DNA of 64,000 bases from CAZGOM01 sp964542875 (GTDB lineage Bacteria > Planctomycetota > Phycisphaerae > Phycisphaerales > Phycisphaeraceae): assembly GCA_964542875.1 (NCBI GenBank), contig CAZIWA010000006.1:1-64000 (forward strand), given 5' to 3'. The notes beneath the pieces were generated by a model. The model had not been told where the DNA came from. It saw nothing but the letters and a program-made list of their open reading frames with translations, and made no database searches. The translations under genes were made by a program, and so were the position numbers. Below, piece after piece: positions 54,795-62,464 of this stretch (positions within the stretch are counted from its first letter, which is position 1; each line of letters opens with the position of its first letter).

Positions 54795-55529
54795 CTAGAG
54801 CCCCAGAATTTCAAACGTGTCGTTCCAGTACGTCGGTGAAGGCTCGTTTTCAAAAAGATGTTTGAGCACCACATCCGCTGCCGACTTGAGCAATTCTCGG
54901 TTTCTTAATAGATCCCGGATCGCGAAATCCTTGCACATGTGATGCTCGTGCTGGCCTGCTGCGATCTCCAGAAACCATGCGGCTTTCATCGGATCATCAG
55001 CATGATGCGCCAGACTTTTCGCGAACTCATATGCCAAGTCCTGATGGGCCTGGAATTTGACAAGGTCATCAATCGCCTCGCACACCAATTCAGAACGGGA
55101 CACGTAATCATTGACGCGCCTGAATTGGGTTTTCGCAAGGCTCGTCATGCGATTTCGATGCTGCACTTGAAACGTCAACGTCCATTCCCGGAGGCATTTG
55201 GAAAGATGAAGTCGGACGACATCCAATAACCCATCCTCCTGCAGGCGATCCGCGTTGATGGATGTGAAACCGATCAGCGCGGTCATCACGTCCGACGTGC
55301 CTTCATTGTCATGCAAGACAAACCCAAACGCCCCCGGAAGAAAGTAGACAACCTCTTCGTACGTACCTGCGGGAAGGTGGGGCCCCAGAAGATTTTGATA
55401 GTCGTGCCAAACGAGCTTGCTGTCGGGCGTTGCAAGGATTTTGTTGCACGAGATTTCGTCATGATCGAAAAATGGATCAGACAGGCGTGTGGGGCGCCGG
55501 TAGGGAACGTTGAAAAGCGGCTGAGACAT
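54795..55529 (-). CDS. Conserved-looking protein of unknown function
   Basis: A 244-residue soluble protein without signal peptide or membrane helix. The first half is mixed (HDYQNLLGPHLPAGTYEEVV, VLHDNEGTSDVM), the second half mostly helical with many His residues (HHADDPMKAAWFLEIAAGQ, HEHHMCKDFAIRDLLRN). I recognise no family. It begins 5 bp after the cysteine desulfurase stop codon on the same strand, so the two are almost surely one operon. Confidence 0.7.
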   Translation of the reverse strand: MSQPLFNVPYRRPTRLSDPFFDHDEISCNKILATPDSKLVWHDYQNLLGPHLPAGTYEEVVYFLPGAFGFVLHDNEGTSDVMTALIGFTSINADRLQEDGLLDVVRLHLSKCLREWTLTFQVQHRNRMTSLAKTQFRRVNDYVSRSELVCEAIDDLVKFQAHQDLAYEFAKSLAHHADDPMKAAWFLEIAAGQHEHHMCKDFAIRDLLRNRELLKSAADVVLKHLFENEPSPTYWNDTFEILGL

Positions 55530-55534
55530 TGTGG

Positions 55535-56755
55535 TTAGCGGCGTGCAAGCCGTGCCTGGGTTGCGAGGCAGATGCTGGAGAGAGCATCGACTGCGTGATG
55601 GACATCGGCGCTTTGCGTGAAGGGGCCAAAGCTGAAACGGGTCATGCCGCCCAGCGTATGGGTGCCGAAGGTCCGGTGAGCCAGGGGGGCGCAGTGGATG
55701 CCCGAGCGGGTGAGGATGCCGTGTTCTTTTTCCAGCACGTCGGAGAGAGATTGGGGGAGGTCAAAGCCATCCACCCTGACAGAGAAAACGGCGCAGCGGT
55801 TGGCAATGGTCTTGGGACCGTAGAGGGTGAGCCCGGGCATTTTTTGCTCGTCATTGAGGCCAGAGAGCATGATGCGCATGAGGGTGACCTGATGTTCCCA
55901 GAGTTTTGCGACGCCTTGATTCAAGATCCACTGAACACCCTCAGAAAGGCCGATAATGCCGATGGCGTTGTGGCTGCCGGGCTCAAAGCGGTCGGGCATG
56001 AAGTCGGGTTGGACGTCTTGTTCGGAGATGGAGCCGGTGCCGCCTTCGCGGACGGTGGCCATTTGCTTTTCGATCCCGGGCCGGATGTAGAGCGCACCGG
56101 TGCCCAGGGGCCCCAGCAGGCCTTTGTGGCCGGGGAAGGCCAGAAGGTCGATGCAATCGGCCTGGACGTCGATTGGAACATGGCCGAGGGACTGCGCGGC
56201 ATCCACGAGGAAGGGAACGCCAGCGGCGCGGGCAATCTGGCCGACCTGGCGCACGTGCTGGAGTGTGCCGGTGACGTTTGAGCCGTGGACGAGGGCGATG
56301 AGCCGGGTTTCAGGACGGAGGGCCTTTTGGACGTCGGCAGGATCGACAAGCCCGGTGGCCGGATCGGCCTCCAGGCGGGTGACATCCAGCTTCATGTGCG
56401 GGCTGAGGGCGTTGAGCGGGCGCAGGACAGAGTTATGGTCCATCCAGGAGGTGATGACGTGCTGGCGTTTGTCGCGGTTTTCCAGGGGCTTAAGGATGCC
56501 GCGAATGCCGAGGTTCAGGGCATCGGAGGTGTTGAGGGTGAAGACAACGTGCTCAGGTTTTTCGCCGTTGATGAGCTGGTTGATTCGAGTGCGGCACTGG
56601 TTCATGAGCCGGCCGGCTTCACGGGACTCAAAATAAGCACCGCGGCCGGGGCTGGCCCCAAGGTTTTTGGCGTAATGAGCCATGGCTTCATGGACGGCTT
56701 CGGGCTTTGGAAAGCTCGTCGCGGCGTTGTCCATGTAAAACCGGGGGGCGGTCAT
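55535..56755 (-). CDS. Class V aminotransferase, cysteine desulfurase-like
   Basis: A 406-residue PLP enzyme of the NifS/SufS fold. The start YMDNAATSFPKPEAVHEAM is typical; the PLP lysine is in AFPGHKGLLGP, and a cysteine sits in RSGIHCAPLAH where group II desulfurases carry the catalytic Cys. The whole resembles the TIGR01977-type subgroup (class V, function unassigned) rather than IscS. It could release sulfur or selenium from cysteine or selenocysteine. It is followed after 5 bp by an unknown gene and is not beside suf or isc genes. Confidence 0.9.
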   Translation of the reverse strand: MTAPRFYMDNAATSFPKPEAVHEAMAHYAKNLGASPGRGAYFESREAGRLMNQCRTRINQLINGEKPEHVVFTLNTSDALNLGIRGILKPLENRDKRQHVITSWMDHNSVLRPLNALSPHMKLDVTRLEADPATGLVDPADVQKALRPETRLIALVHGSNVTGTLQHVRQVGQIARAAGVPFLVDAAQSLGHVPIDVQADCIDLLAFPGHKGLLGPLGTGALYIRPGIEKQMATVREGGTGSISEQDVQPDFMPDRFEPGSHNAIGIIGLSEGVQWILNQGVAKLWEHQVTLMRIMLSGLNDEQKMPGLTLYGPKTIANRCAVFSVRVDGFDLPQSLSDVLEKEHGILTRSGIHCAPLAHRTFGTHTLGGMTRFSFGPFTQSADVHHAVDALSSICLATQARLARR

Positions 56756-56910
56756 GCGGGGCTCCTGGGATGGCGGCAGGGTATTTTATCCGGGAATGGC
56801 GGGATGTCAGATGCAGAATGCCAGATGTTTGGATGTTTTTAAGGGCTGGAATAAGACGCCTCTTAATCGAGACCTGCGTCTTCCCCAAAAACATCCCGGA
56901 TCGGACATTC

Positions 56911-57324
56911 TTACCGTTCCCACTTGAGCCGGGGGGCGTCACCCCAGAGCATTTCAAGGTCGTAGTGGCCGCGAGCCTTGGGGTCAAAGAGGTGGACCAT
57001 GATGTCGGCCAGGTCGATGACGATCCAGCTTGCCTTCTGATCGATATCCGTGCCGAGGCGAACCAGTCCGGTATCGCGCGCATCTTTTTCGATTTCGTCG
57101 GCGAGGCCCTTGATCTGCCGATCAGACCGGCCGGTGCCGATGATGATGTAATCGGTGATGTTGGTGAGCTGGCGGACGTCGAGCAAGAGCACATCGGTGC
57201 CGTGCCGGTCGGAGATGAGCCGGGCGGTCTTGATGGAGAACTCCAGGAGTTGCTCGTCGGTCATGCTCCGTGCGGGGCGCGTGCGGTGGGTTTCAGCGGG
57301 CGTGTTGGGTGTTTCTTCGGTCAT
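56911..57324 (-). CDS. rsfS: Ribosomal silencing factor RsfS
   Basis: A 137-residue protein that binds uL14 on the large ribosomal subunit and blocks subunit joining during starvation. The conserved core is HGTDVLLLDVRQLTNITDYI, IIGTGRSDRQIKGLADEIEK and IVIDLADIMVHLFDPKARGHYDLEMLWGD (partial strings). The first 20 residues (Pro/Thr-rich) are not conserved, so translation may start at the internal Met21; neither start has a good ribosome site. It often lies near nadD or obgE, absent here. Confidence 0.94.
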   Translation of the reverse strand: MTEETPNTPAETHRTRPARSMTDEQLLEFSIKTARLISDRHGTDVLLLDVRQLTNITDYIIIGTGRSDRQIKGLADEIEKDARDTGLVRLGTDIDQKASWIVIDLADIMVHLFDPKARGHYDLEMLWGDAPRLKWER

Positions 57325-57373
57325 GGCACAATTCTATGGTGGTGGAGGCTTGGCAGGGCGGACCGTGCCATGG

Positions 57374-57406
57374 AAAAACAAAAACCGGCAAACTCGCGTT
57401 TGCCGG
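57374..57406 (-). terminator. Intrinsic terminator after rpsU
   Basis: On the minus strand, a 9-bp perfect stem (CCGGCAAAC with GTTTGCCGG, 4-nt loop) is followed by TTTTTGTTTTT. It lies between rpsU and rsfS and should separate their transcripts. Confidence 0.9.
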
Positions 57407-57494
57407 GTGTGATCGTGTTGATCGTCAACAAAACAGGGCATGATGCTTACGCAGTGCCTCTATCTTGGTTGACTGAAAGCCTGTCGTCGGAAGC

Positions 57495-57728
57495 TTAGGG
57501 CTTGCCGAGCGGAGCGGGCTTCCGGGGCGTACGGGGGCGCCCAGTGACGGGGCCATCGACGCGCTTGACGGACTTGCGCATGGTGCGCTGTTTGCGTTCG
57601 CTGGGCTTTTCGTAGTAGGCGCGACGCTTGATGTCCTTGGTCAGGCCTTCTTTTTCGCACATCTTCTTAAAGCGCCGAACCAGTTGTTCTGCACTCTCAC
57701 CAGCACGGGCTTTGATACGGATCGACAT
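57495..57728 (-). CDS. rpsU: Small ribosomal subunit protein bS21
   Basis: A 77-residue basic protein. IKARAGESAEQLVRRFKKMC and DIKRRAYYEKPSERKQR match bS21, which sits near the anti-Shine-Dalgarno end of 16S rRNA. It has a slightly longer C-terminus than E. coli S21 (71 residues), rich in Pro, Arg and Lys. AAGGAG on the minus strand at 57734-57739 gives a good ribosome site. Its terminator lies about 90 bp downstream. Confidence 0.95.
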   Translation of the reverse strand: MSIRIKARAGESAEQLVRRFKKMCEKEGLTKDIKRRAYYEKPSERKQRTMRKSVKRVDGPVTGRPRTPRKPAPLGKP

Positions 57729-57808
57729 GTCAGCTCCTTGGGACTGTTTTCAAGTAGAGTCCCATATTGTGCAATAACCGCATTAGGAATGCAACTCGCA
57801 AGATAGAT

Positions 57809-59224
57809 TTACCCAATCGCATCGATCCGGGCGAAGATGCCCCAGGCCTTGCCTTGATTGGAATTGAGAGCGATGGTGAGCTGATTTTCGCCGTGGCGGG
57901 TGGCGACTTTGACTGTGGTTTTGTCGGGTTTTGCGGGGTTTTTGCCGTCGGTGTCGATGACCAGCTTACCGTTGACCCAGCCTTTGATGGGGCCGTCATA
58001 GCCCAGGTGGAGATATGCGGAATCGGTGGGACCGTTATCGAACCGGGTGGTGAGATAGATGACGCCGGGCCGGTTATCGATCCGTTCACGCACATTGACG
58101 AAGCCGTGTTCGAGAGATTCGCGGCCGGAGCTCTGGATGGGCTGCCAGCCGAGTTTGGCGTCGCCGGTGTTGGGCTCTTCAAGGGTTTTCCATTGCCCTT
58201 CGTGGGGCTGAAGATCTGAGTATTGCCAGTTCTTCACGAAATTTTCGGCGCTAAAGACAGCATCGGCGAGATAAATGCTGGGCTTGCTCCACTGGTCAAG
58301 GGAGCGGTCAAGGGGGAGGTCGTGGCCGGAGTAATAAACAAGGTCGATGTGCGCGGAGCCGTTTGGCCGTTGGGCGCGGCTCATGTAGGAGCAGTCAAAC
58401 CCGGGCCCGGAGGGGAGGACGATCTGCATGTGGGGCTGGCCGTTATCCATGCGCCAGACTGCGACGTGGGTGATGCGCGGGTTGATGTACCAGCGGCCAG
58501 AAAAGTAAATATCGTCACGAACGAGCCAGAGACAGGGGCCGCCGATGCGGATATCGAGCTCCTGCTTGGTCCATTGGGTGTAGGGGGCCTGGGCGGTCAT
58601 CAGAAGCGGCTTTTTAGAGGCATGTTCACGGCGTACCAGCATGACGGCGGTGCCGTCGGGCTTGAACGCGAGAGAGCATTCGTTGGGTTGATCAGCGCCG
58701 GCGTGAAGGACGCGCTTGGCAGTCCAGTCGATGCCGTTATCGCTTTCAAACCAGGTGATTTTATTTCCGTCGGGGTTTTTGATGGGATCGGCGAAGCCAT
58801 AGCCGGCGCAATAGTGCTTGCCTTTGAAATATTCCGGGCGCCAGAGGATGTGGTCATCGGTGCCGGTGTAGGGTGTCCAGGGGGACCAGTTGAGCCCGTT
58901 ATTGGACCAGGCGCAACCGGATTGAAATTTTCGTTCGGTACGGATTCTGCTGTTTACAAGCGTAAAGCCAGTGAGAAATATCCGGTCGCCCGCATTGTAG
59001 AGATGGGCATCGCGGGTGTCGGAATCGCCTCGAGCGACGTGGGCGTTGTCGAAGGTTTCGCCGTTGTCGCGGCTGCGCAGCACGATGAGTTTGCCGGAAT
59101 CATCGACGTGGCTGTCGCCCTGGCGATAGGCGATGTAGAGGTTGTCTTGGAAATAGGTAGCACCGGTGAAGGCATTGTGATTGGAGTCGTGGGTGACACG
59201 CCGGATGGATTCAATGGTCATCAT
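57809..59224 (-). CDS. Sialidase-like (BNR propeller) protein
   Basis: A 471-residue protein. Residues about 1-330 look like a six-bladed sialidase/BNR propeller, with repeated Ser/Arg-x-Asp-x-Gly-x-Thr/Ser motifs such as SRDNGETFD, SNNGLNWSPW and SDNGIDWTAK. The C-terminal 100 residues form a beta-rich domain (LHLGYDGPIKGWVNGKLVI) like a carbohydrate-binding jelly roll. The MM start at 59224/59221 is chosen because the frame above it, though open for 120 codons, lacks family character and overlaps rpmI. No signal peptide is seen. Substrate unknown; catalytic residues of true sialidases could not be confirmed. Confidence 0.82.
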   Translation of the reverse strand: MMTIESIRRVTHDSNHNAFTGATYFQDNLYIAYRQGDSHVDDSGKLIVLRSRDNGETFDNAHVARGDSDTRDAHLYNAGDRIFLTGFTLVNSRIRTERKFQSGCAWSNNGLNWSPWTPYTGTDDHILWRPEYFKGKHYCAGYGFADPIKNPDGNKITWFESDNGIDWTAKRVLHAGADQPNECSLAFKPDGTAVMLVRREHASKKPLLMTAQAPYTQWTKQELDIRIGGPCLWLVRDDIYFSGRWYINPRITHVAVWRMDNGQPHMQIVLPSGPGFDCSYMSRAQRPNGSAHIDLVYYSGHDLPLDRSLDQWSKPSIYLADAVFSAENFVKNWQYSDLQPHEGQWKTLEEPNTGDAKLGWQPIQSSGRESLEHGFVNVRERIDNRPGVIYLTTRFDNGPTDSAYLHLGYDGPIKGWVNGKLVIDTDGKNPAKPDKTTVKVATRHGENQLTIALNSNQGKAWGIFARIDAIG

Positions 59225-59432
59225 GTTGAGAGGCCTTTGTAAGTTGGTGGAAGTTGTGCGGGATTTTATCGGTTTTCGTGCAAGTTGAAAGTTGCAGCAG
59301 GCATGGATGTGTATTAGTGAGGTGGTCGATGAGGAATTCAAAAACGGTGGGGGAAAGAGCGATAAACAAGCGGAATTGCATCTGTCAAGTTCTTTGTTAC
59401 AATCTTCCGTCTCTGCATATTTGGAGAAGGTC

Positions 59433-59690
59433 ATGACGAAGAAGAAGAGCCATAAAGGCTTGCTTAAGCGGATCCGGATCAGCGCCAACGGCAAAGTGCT
59501 GTTCAAGCGCCCCAACCGGAGCCACCTGCGTTCACGCAAGCCGGCCAAGCGTTTGATGAAGCTGCGTCGTCGTATGACGGCCAAGGCGGGCGATATGAAC
59601 CGCTTGCAGCTGATTCTGGGTCGTCGGCTGAAGCCCGCGCACTACAAGAAGGTGCGCGTTGTGAAGCCTGCGGCTGAAGCCAAGCCCTAA
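59433..59690 (+). CDS. rpmI: Large ribosomal subunit protein bL35
   Basis: An 85-residue very basic protein. TKKKSHKGLLKRIRISANGK and FKRPNRSHLRSRKPAKRLMK are the bL35 core; the family is about 65 residues and here a tail of about 20 residues (HYKKVRVVKPAAEAKP) is added. GGAG at 59423-59426 gives a ribosome site. It is upstream of rplT, as in most bacteria, but infC, which normally leads the cluster, is missing; upstream is instead the divergent sialidase-like gene. Confidence 0.92.
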   Translation: MTKKKSHKGLLKRIRISANGKVLFKRPNRSHLRSRKPAKRLMKLRRRMTAKAGDMNRLQLILGRRLKPAHYKKVRVVKPAAEAKP

Positions 59691-59696
59691 TAAGGC

Positions 59697-59705
59697 TGGT
59701 ATACT
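59697..59705 (+). promoter_or_regulatory. Extended -10 element between rpmI and rplT
   Basis: TGG-TATACT matches the extended -10 form (TGn-TATAAT) with one mismatch, 7 bp after the rpmI stop. No clear -35 is present. A transcript from here would run straight into the terminator at 59715. Confidence 0.4.
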
Positions 59706-59714
59706 GTTTGTTTC

Positions 59715-59744
59715 CCGGACGCCATGTGTGGCGTCTGGTTTTTT
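59715..59744 (+). terminator. Intrinsic terminator between rpmI and rplT
   Basis: CCGGACGCCA pairs with TGGCGTCTGG (10 bp, one G-U) around a TGTG loop, followed directly by TTTTTT. It would end or attenuate transcription before rplT. Confidence 0.88.
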
Positions 59745-59831
59745 ACCCACCGCGGCTGGGGACCTCCAAGATCGGCTGTGCTGAACAAGCCAGACCCGAC
59801 CCCCTGATCCGCCAATGCAAAGGTTTCTCCG

Positions 59832-60221
59832 ATGACAAGGGCACGTAAAGGCGCAGCATCAAGGCAGGCGAAGGTTCGTTGGTTTCGCGAGGCACGCGGC
59901 AAGCGCGGCGCACGCAGCCGGTGCTGGCGCAAGGTACGCGAATCGGTTATTCGCGCTGACGTCTACAAGACCATTCACCGCCACCATGTGAAGCGTAATT
60001 TCCGCTCACTGTGGATCACCCGTCTGACCGCCGCGGTTGCAAGCCGTGGCATCAACTACAGCCGTCTGATCCACGGGCTGAAGCTGGCGGCGATCTCGAT
60101 CAACCGGAAGATGCTGAGCAACCTGGCCATCCAGGACCCCTCCGCTTTCGACCTGATCGTCGACCAGGCCAAGAAGGCTCTCTCGGCTGCCGGCAAGGCT
60201 CCCAAGAAGGCAGCGGCCTGA
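59832..60221 (+). CDS. rplT: Large ribosomal subunit protein bL20
   Basis: A 129-residue basic protein with the bL20 core: RARKGAASRQ at the start, a long helical region with RSRCWRKVRESVIRADVY, then RSLWITRLTAAVASRGINYS and LIHGLKLAAISINRKMLSNL. It binds 23S rRNA early in assembly and is a translational repressor of its own operon in several bacteria. The 141-bp gap from rpmI contains a terminator and could be a control site. A strong terminator ends the transcript. Confidence 0.96.
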   Translation: MTRARKGAASRQAKVRWFREARGKRGARSRCWRKVRESVIRADVYKTIHRHHVKRNFRSLWITRLTAAVASRGINYSRLIHGLKLAAISINRKMLSNLAIQDPSAFDLIVDQAKKALSAAGKAPKKAAA

Positions 60222-60268
60222 GTTTGATGGTCTGAGACGGTCTTAACAGACCTGATACAGCAATAAGA

Positions 60269-60303
60269 CCGGGCGCATGGACAACCATGCGCCCGGTTTT
60301 TTT
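60269..60303 (+). terminator. Intrinsic terminator after rplT
   Basis: A perfect 12-bp stem, CCGGGCGCATGG with CCATGCGCCCGG, an ACAA loop and seven T. Confidence 0.97.
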
Positions 60304-60462
60304 ATTGGGCATTCGATGCGGCGCAAGAATGTTTGTTGAAGATATAAGAGTTCCGGTTTGATGGCGACGCTTTAGTGGTGATTCATGCGTCGAAGGGGCT
60401 TGAGCGTGGCGCGGTGACCTCGCGGACTGGGCTTCTCTACTTGGGTCGTTTTGTAAAACGAT

Positions 60463-60496
60463 AACGCCCGGCATGTTTCCATACATGCCGGGCGTT
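60463..60496. other. Perfect 14-bp hairpin
   Basis: AACGCCCGGCATGT and ACATGCCGGGCGTT surround a TTCCAT loop. No T tract follows on the plus strand, so it is not a simple terminator there; its core CGCCCGG-type sequence echoes the rplT terminator stem. Confidence 0.85.
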
Positions 60497-60957
60497 GATT
60501 GGGCGACAGGCACTGGCGGGCCTGTCGGCGTATCTTAAAGCGCCCTTTGGATGGCGCGGATGGTCACTGAGAGCCCGGATCGCGGTGATGATCCGAGTCT
60601 GTGGAAGCCTTGGATCTTGAGTCCCTGGTTTGACTGCGTAGTCTAGCCAGATGCTTTAGATTCAGGCTTCGAGGCGAAAGAGAGCCCAGGGCTTGGGGTG
60701 CGACGGACATGGTCGCACATGTGCAGGGGGCGTACTCTTTCCGGCCCGCATGGTTGCGAGCCGTATAACGAACAGTGGTGAGCAGGTCTGACGTACTGGG
60801 TCATGTTTGCCCGCCACGATTGTTGCTGAGGGGGGCCATAGGGTCTGGGAGGCTCGGTAAGCGCTTCCGGGGCGCGTTTAGGACGAATGCCGCAGTCAGG
60901 GAGGCAAAGTCCGTCGAGGTCTCACAGGCCGGTCTGGCGAGTCCCCTAGGTGATCCC

Positions 60958-61052
60958 GAATCAGCGTGTTGAAGGAGCCTCCGGACAGGGAGGGCTACAG
61001 GGGGGAGGGGGGCACACAGGGCCCGGAGGCTCCAAATTCAACACGCTGATTC
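60958..61052. other. 27-bp stem capped by a G-quadruplex motif
   Basis: GAATCAGCGTGTTGAA (60958-60973) pairs with 61037-61052, and GGAGCCTCCGG (60974-60984) pairs with 61023-61033; AAA at 61034-61036 is a bulge. The 38-nt loop contains GGG, GGG, GGGGGG and GGGGGG with loops of 1, 5 and 1 nt, a strong G-quadruplex pattern on the plus strand. Confidence 0.85.
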
Positions 61053-61249
61053 GTTATTCACTTGTCACTCTCTCTTCCGACATGAGGGTTATTGCAATGT
61101 ACGTGCCAGAGACGAATAGCGAAGTGAAAAAACATTAAATGAGTGTTTTCTCGCCCAAAGCCGCAAATAAAATGCAACAGCATGTCTTGCCAGGTGAATG
61201 AGGTTGAATGTTTATCAAAATGAAAACTGAGATAGTGTCAAAATGAGAA

Positions 61250-61265
61250 TCAATTTGAAAATTGA
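61250..61265. promoter_or_regulatory. Inverted repeat upstream of the second PhyH gene
   Basis: TCAATTT-GA-AAATTGA is a perfect 7-bp inverted repeat. It sits inside a cluster of TGAGAATC/TGAGAGTC-like direct repeats between 61243 and 61300. It looks like an operator, faintly similar to Fur-type boxes, but the regulator is unknown. Confidence 0.35.
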
Positions 61266-61547
61266 GAGTCTTTCAGCCGTACATAATTGAGAATCTTTCG
61301 CTGATTTGCTCATGTGATCGCTCAGAAAAGGCTGATTCGGACGAGCCGGGGCATGCTGTCGGTGCAATGCTCAAACAATCATCAAATGTTTATCAGATAT
61401 GTGAATGGAGCGGCCGTCAGGCCGACGCCGAGGAGTTCCGCGCGGCGCCGCGCGAGAGGAAGAGGGCAGGGTGGCCTGGTATCAAGAGATGGTTTGGGAG
61501 AGTCAATTTGAGTAACTTGTCTCTACATATCTTTCATGGAGTGACAA

Positions 61548-62462
61548 ATGGGGTACCGCGAAGCTTGGAAGAAACAGAGTTATCTGGTGCTGCCGCAGGC
61601 TTTTTCGCAGGAGCGCGTGAAGCGGCTTTACGAGATATGCGAGTCGGCTTTTGGGCAATGGAAGGAACAGAGCACGCCTGAGAGCGAGCCGATGGAATAT
61701 TGCTACAAGCCGACCGCATGGTGCATGATCCATCTGAATCACCCCAAATATCATCGGCGGGAGCCGGGTCGATTGGCGGAGCTTTTGAATGCCGTGGCGG
61801 ACCCGACGGTGATGAATGTGATCCGGGATGTGTTTGCCGATGATGCGGTGATGATGCAGGTGAATTACTACATTGATCCGCCTGGTGAGACGCGAATTGG
61901 CACGTGGCATCGTGATTGCCAATTTTTTCCCGGTGTGGACCTTGAGGGACAGAAGAAAGCGGTGATGGAGGAGGCGGACCCGCCTCGGGAATTGCATATG
62001 CATATTCCACTTTTGCCGACACAGGCGACGGAGGTTGTGCCGGGAACGCATAACCGTTGGGACACGCCGGAGGAACTGCGTATTCGAACGCAGGATGCGA
62101 CGTCAGAACACATGCCCGGGCGTTTCCCGATCAAGCTGATGCCGGGGGATTTGGCGTTTTTTCATGTGAATGCGATCCATCGTGGGATGTACTACGTCGG
62201 GGTGCCCAGGCGGACGATTGCGATCTCATTTGGCCGGGTGGCGTATCCGCGGATCGCGACGGCCAAATGGCTGCTGGATTGGCGTGGGTATGTGTGCACC
62301 TATCAGCCTTGGTTCCAAAAGCCGGGATATCTTGAGGGGTGCACGCCTGAGGCGAAAGCGTTTTACCAGCGATTCGTGGATACGTATCAGGGGAGTTGGA
62401 AGAAGGAATATCTGGTGCCTGAAATGGGGTCGGAACGGATCAAGTACTTCACGGAGTTTTAA
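61548..62462 (+). CDS. Phytanoyl-CoA dioxygenase family protein
   Basis: A 304-residue Fe(II)/2-oxoglutarate oxygenase. Metal ligands are the His and Asp of TWHRDCQFFPG and the His in NAIHRGMYYVG, followed by VPRRTIAISFG with the cosubstrate-binding Arg. The N-terminus KQSYLVLPQAFSQERVKRLY is PhyH-like. GGAGTGA at 61538-61544 gives a good ribosome site. It is only distantly similar to the protein at 51635. The GNAT gene starts 2 bp after its stop codon, so the pair is translationally coupled and probably modifies the same small molecule; that is inference. Confidence 0.9.
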   Translation: MGYREAWKKQSYLVLPQAFSQERVKRLYEICESAFGQWKEQSTPESEPMEYCYKPTAWCMIHLNHPKYHRREPGRLAELLNAVADPTVMNVIRDVFADDAVMMQVNYYIDPPGETRIGTWHRDCQFFPGVDLEGQKKAVMEEADPPRELHMHIPLLPTQATEVVPGTHNRWDTPEELRIRTQDATSEHMPGRFPIKLMPGDLAFFHVNAIHRGMYYVGVPRRTIAISFGRVAYPRIATAKWLLDWRGYVCTYQPWFQKPGYLEGCTPEAKAFYQRFVDTYQGSWKKEYLVPEMGSERIKYFTEF

Positions 62463-62464
62463 AG

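Larger units (their letters stand above)
60304..61547. other. Long structured non-coding region, possible ncRNA gene
   Basis: About 1.2 kb without a credible ORF. The left half (to about 61050) is GC-rich and full of inverted repeats: 60463-60496 (14-bp stem), 60504-60527 (8 bp), 60540-60557 (5 bp), 60576-60595 (6 bp), 60698-60718 (7 bp) and 60958-61052 (27 bp). The right half is AT-rich and looks like promoter DNA for the PhyH gene. Such a string of hairpins suggests an RNA gene of some 500-600 nt. I looked for RNase P RNA, tmRNA, SRP RNA and 6S RNA signatures and did not find them, so no name is given. Confidence 0.4.

Noticed and set aside
60500..60720. Possible tmRNA or 6S RNA on either strand
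   Set aside because: No tRNA-like end with CCA, no T-loop consensus at a 3' end and no tag-peptide frame were seen for tmRNA; no long bubble-bearing duplex for 6S RNA.
60890..60925. GGAGGCAAAGTCCG resembles the GGAGGAAAGTCC block of RNase P RNA
   Set aside because: There is an extra C, and the other universal blocks (the ACAGAA region, the GGCTTA pairing partner and the P10/P12 consensus) are not found in the right order on either strand.
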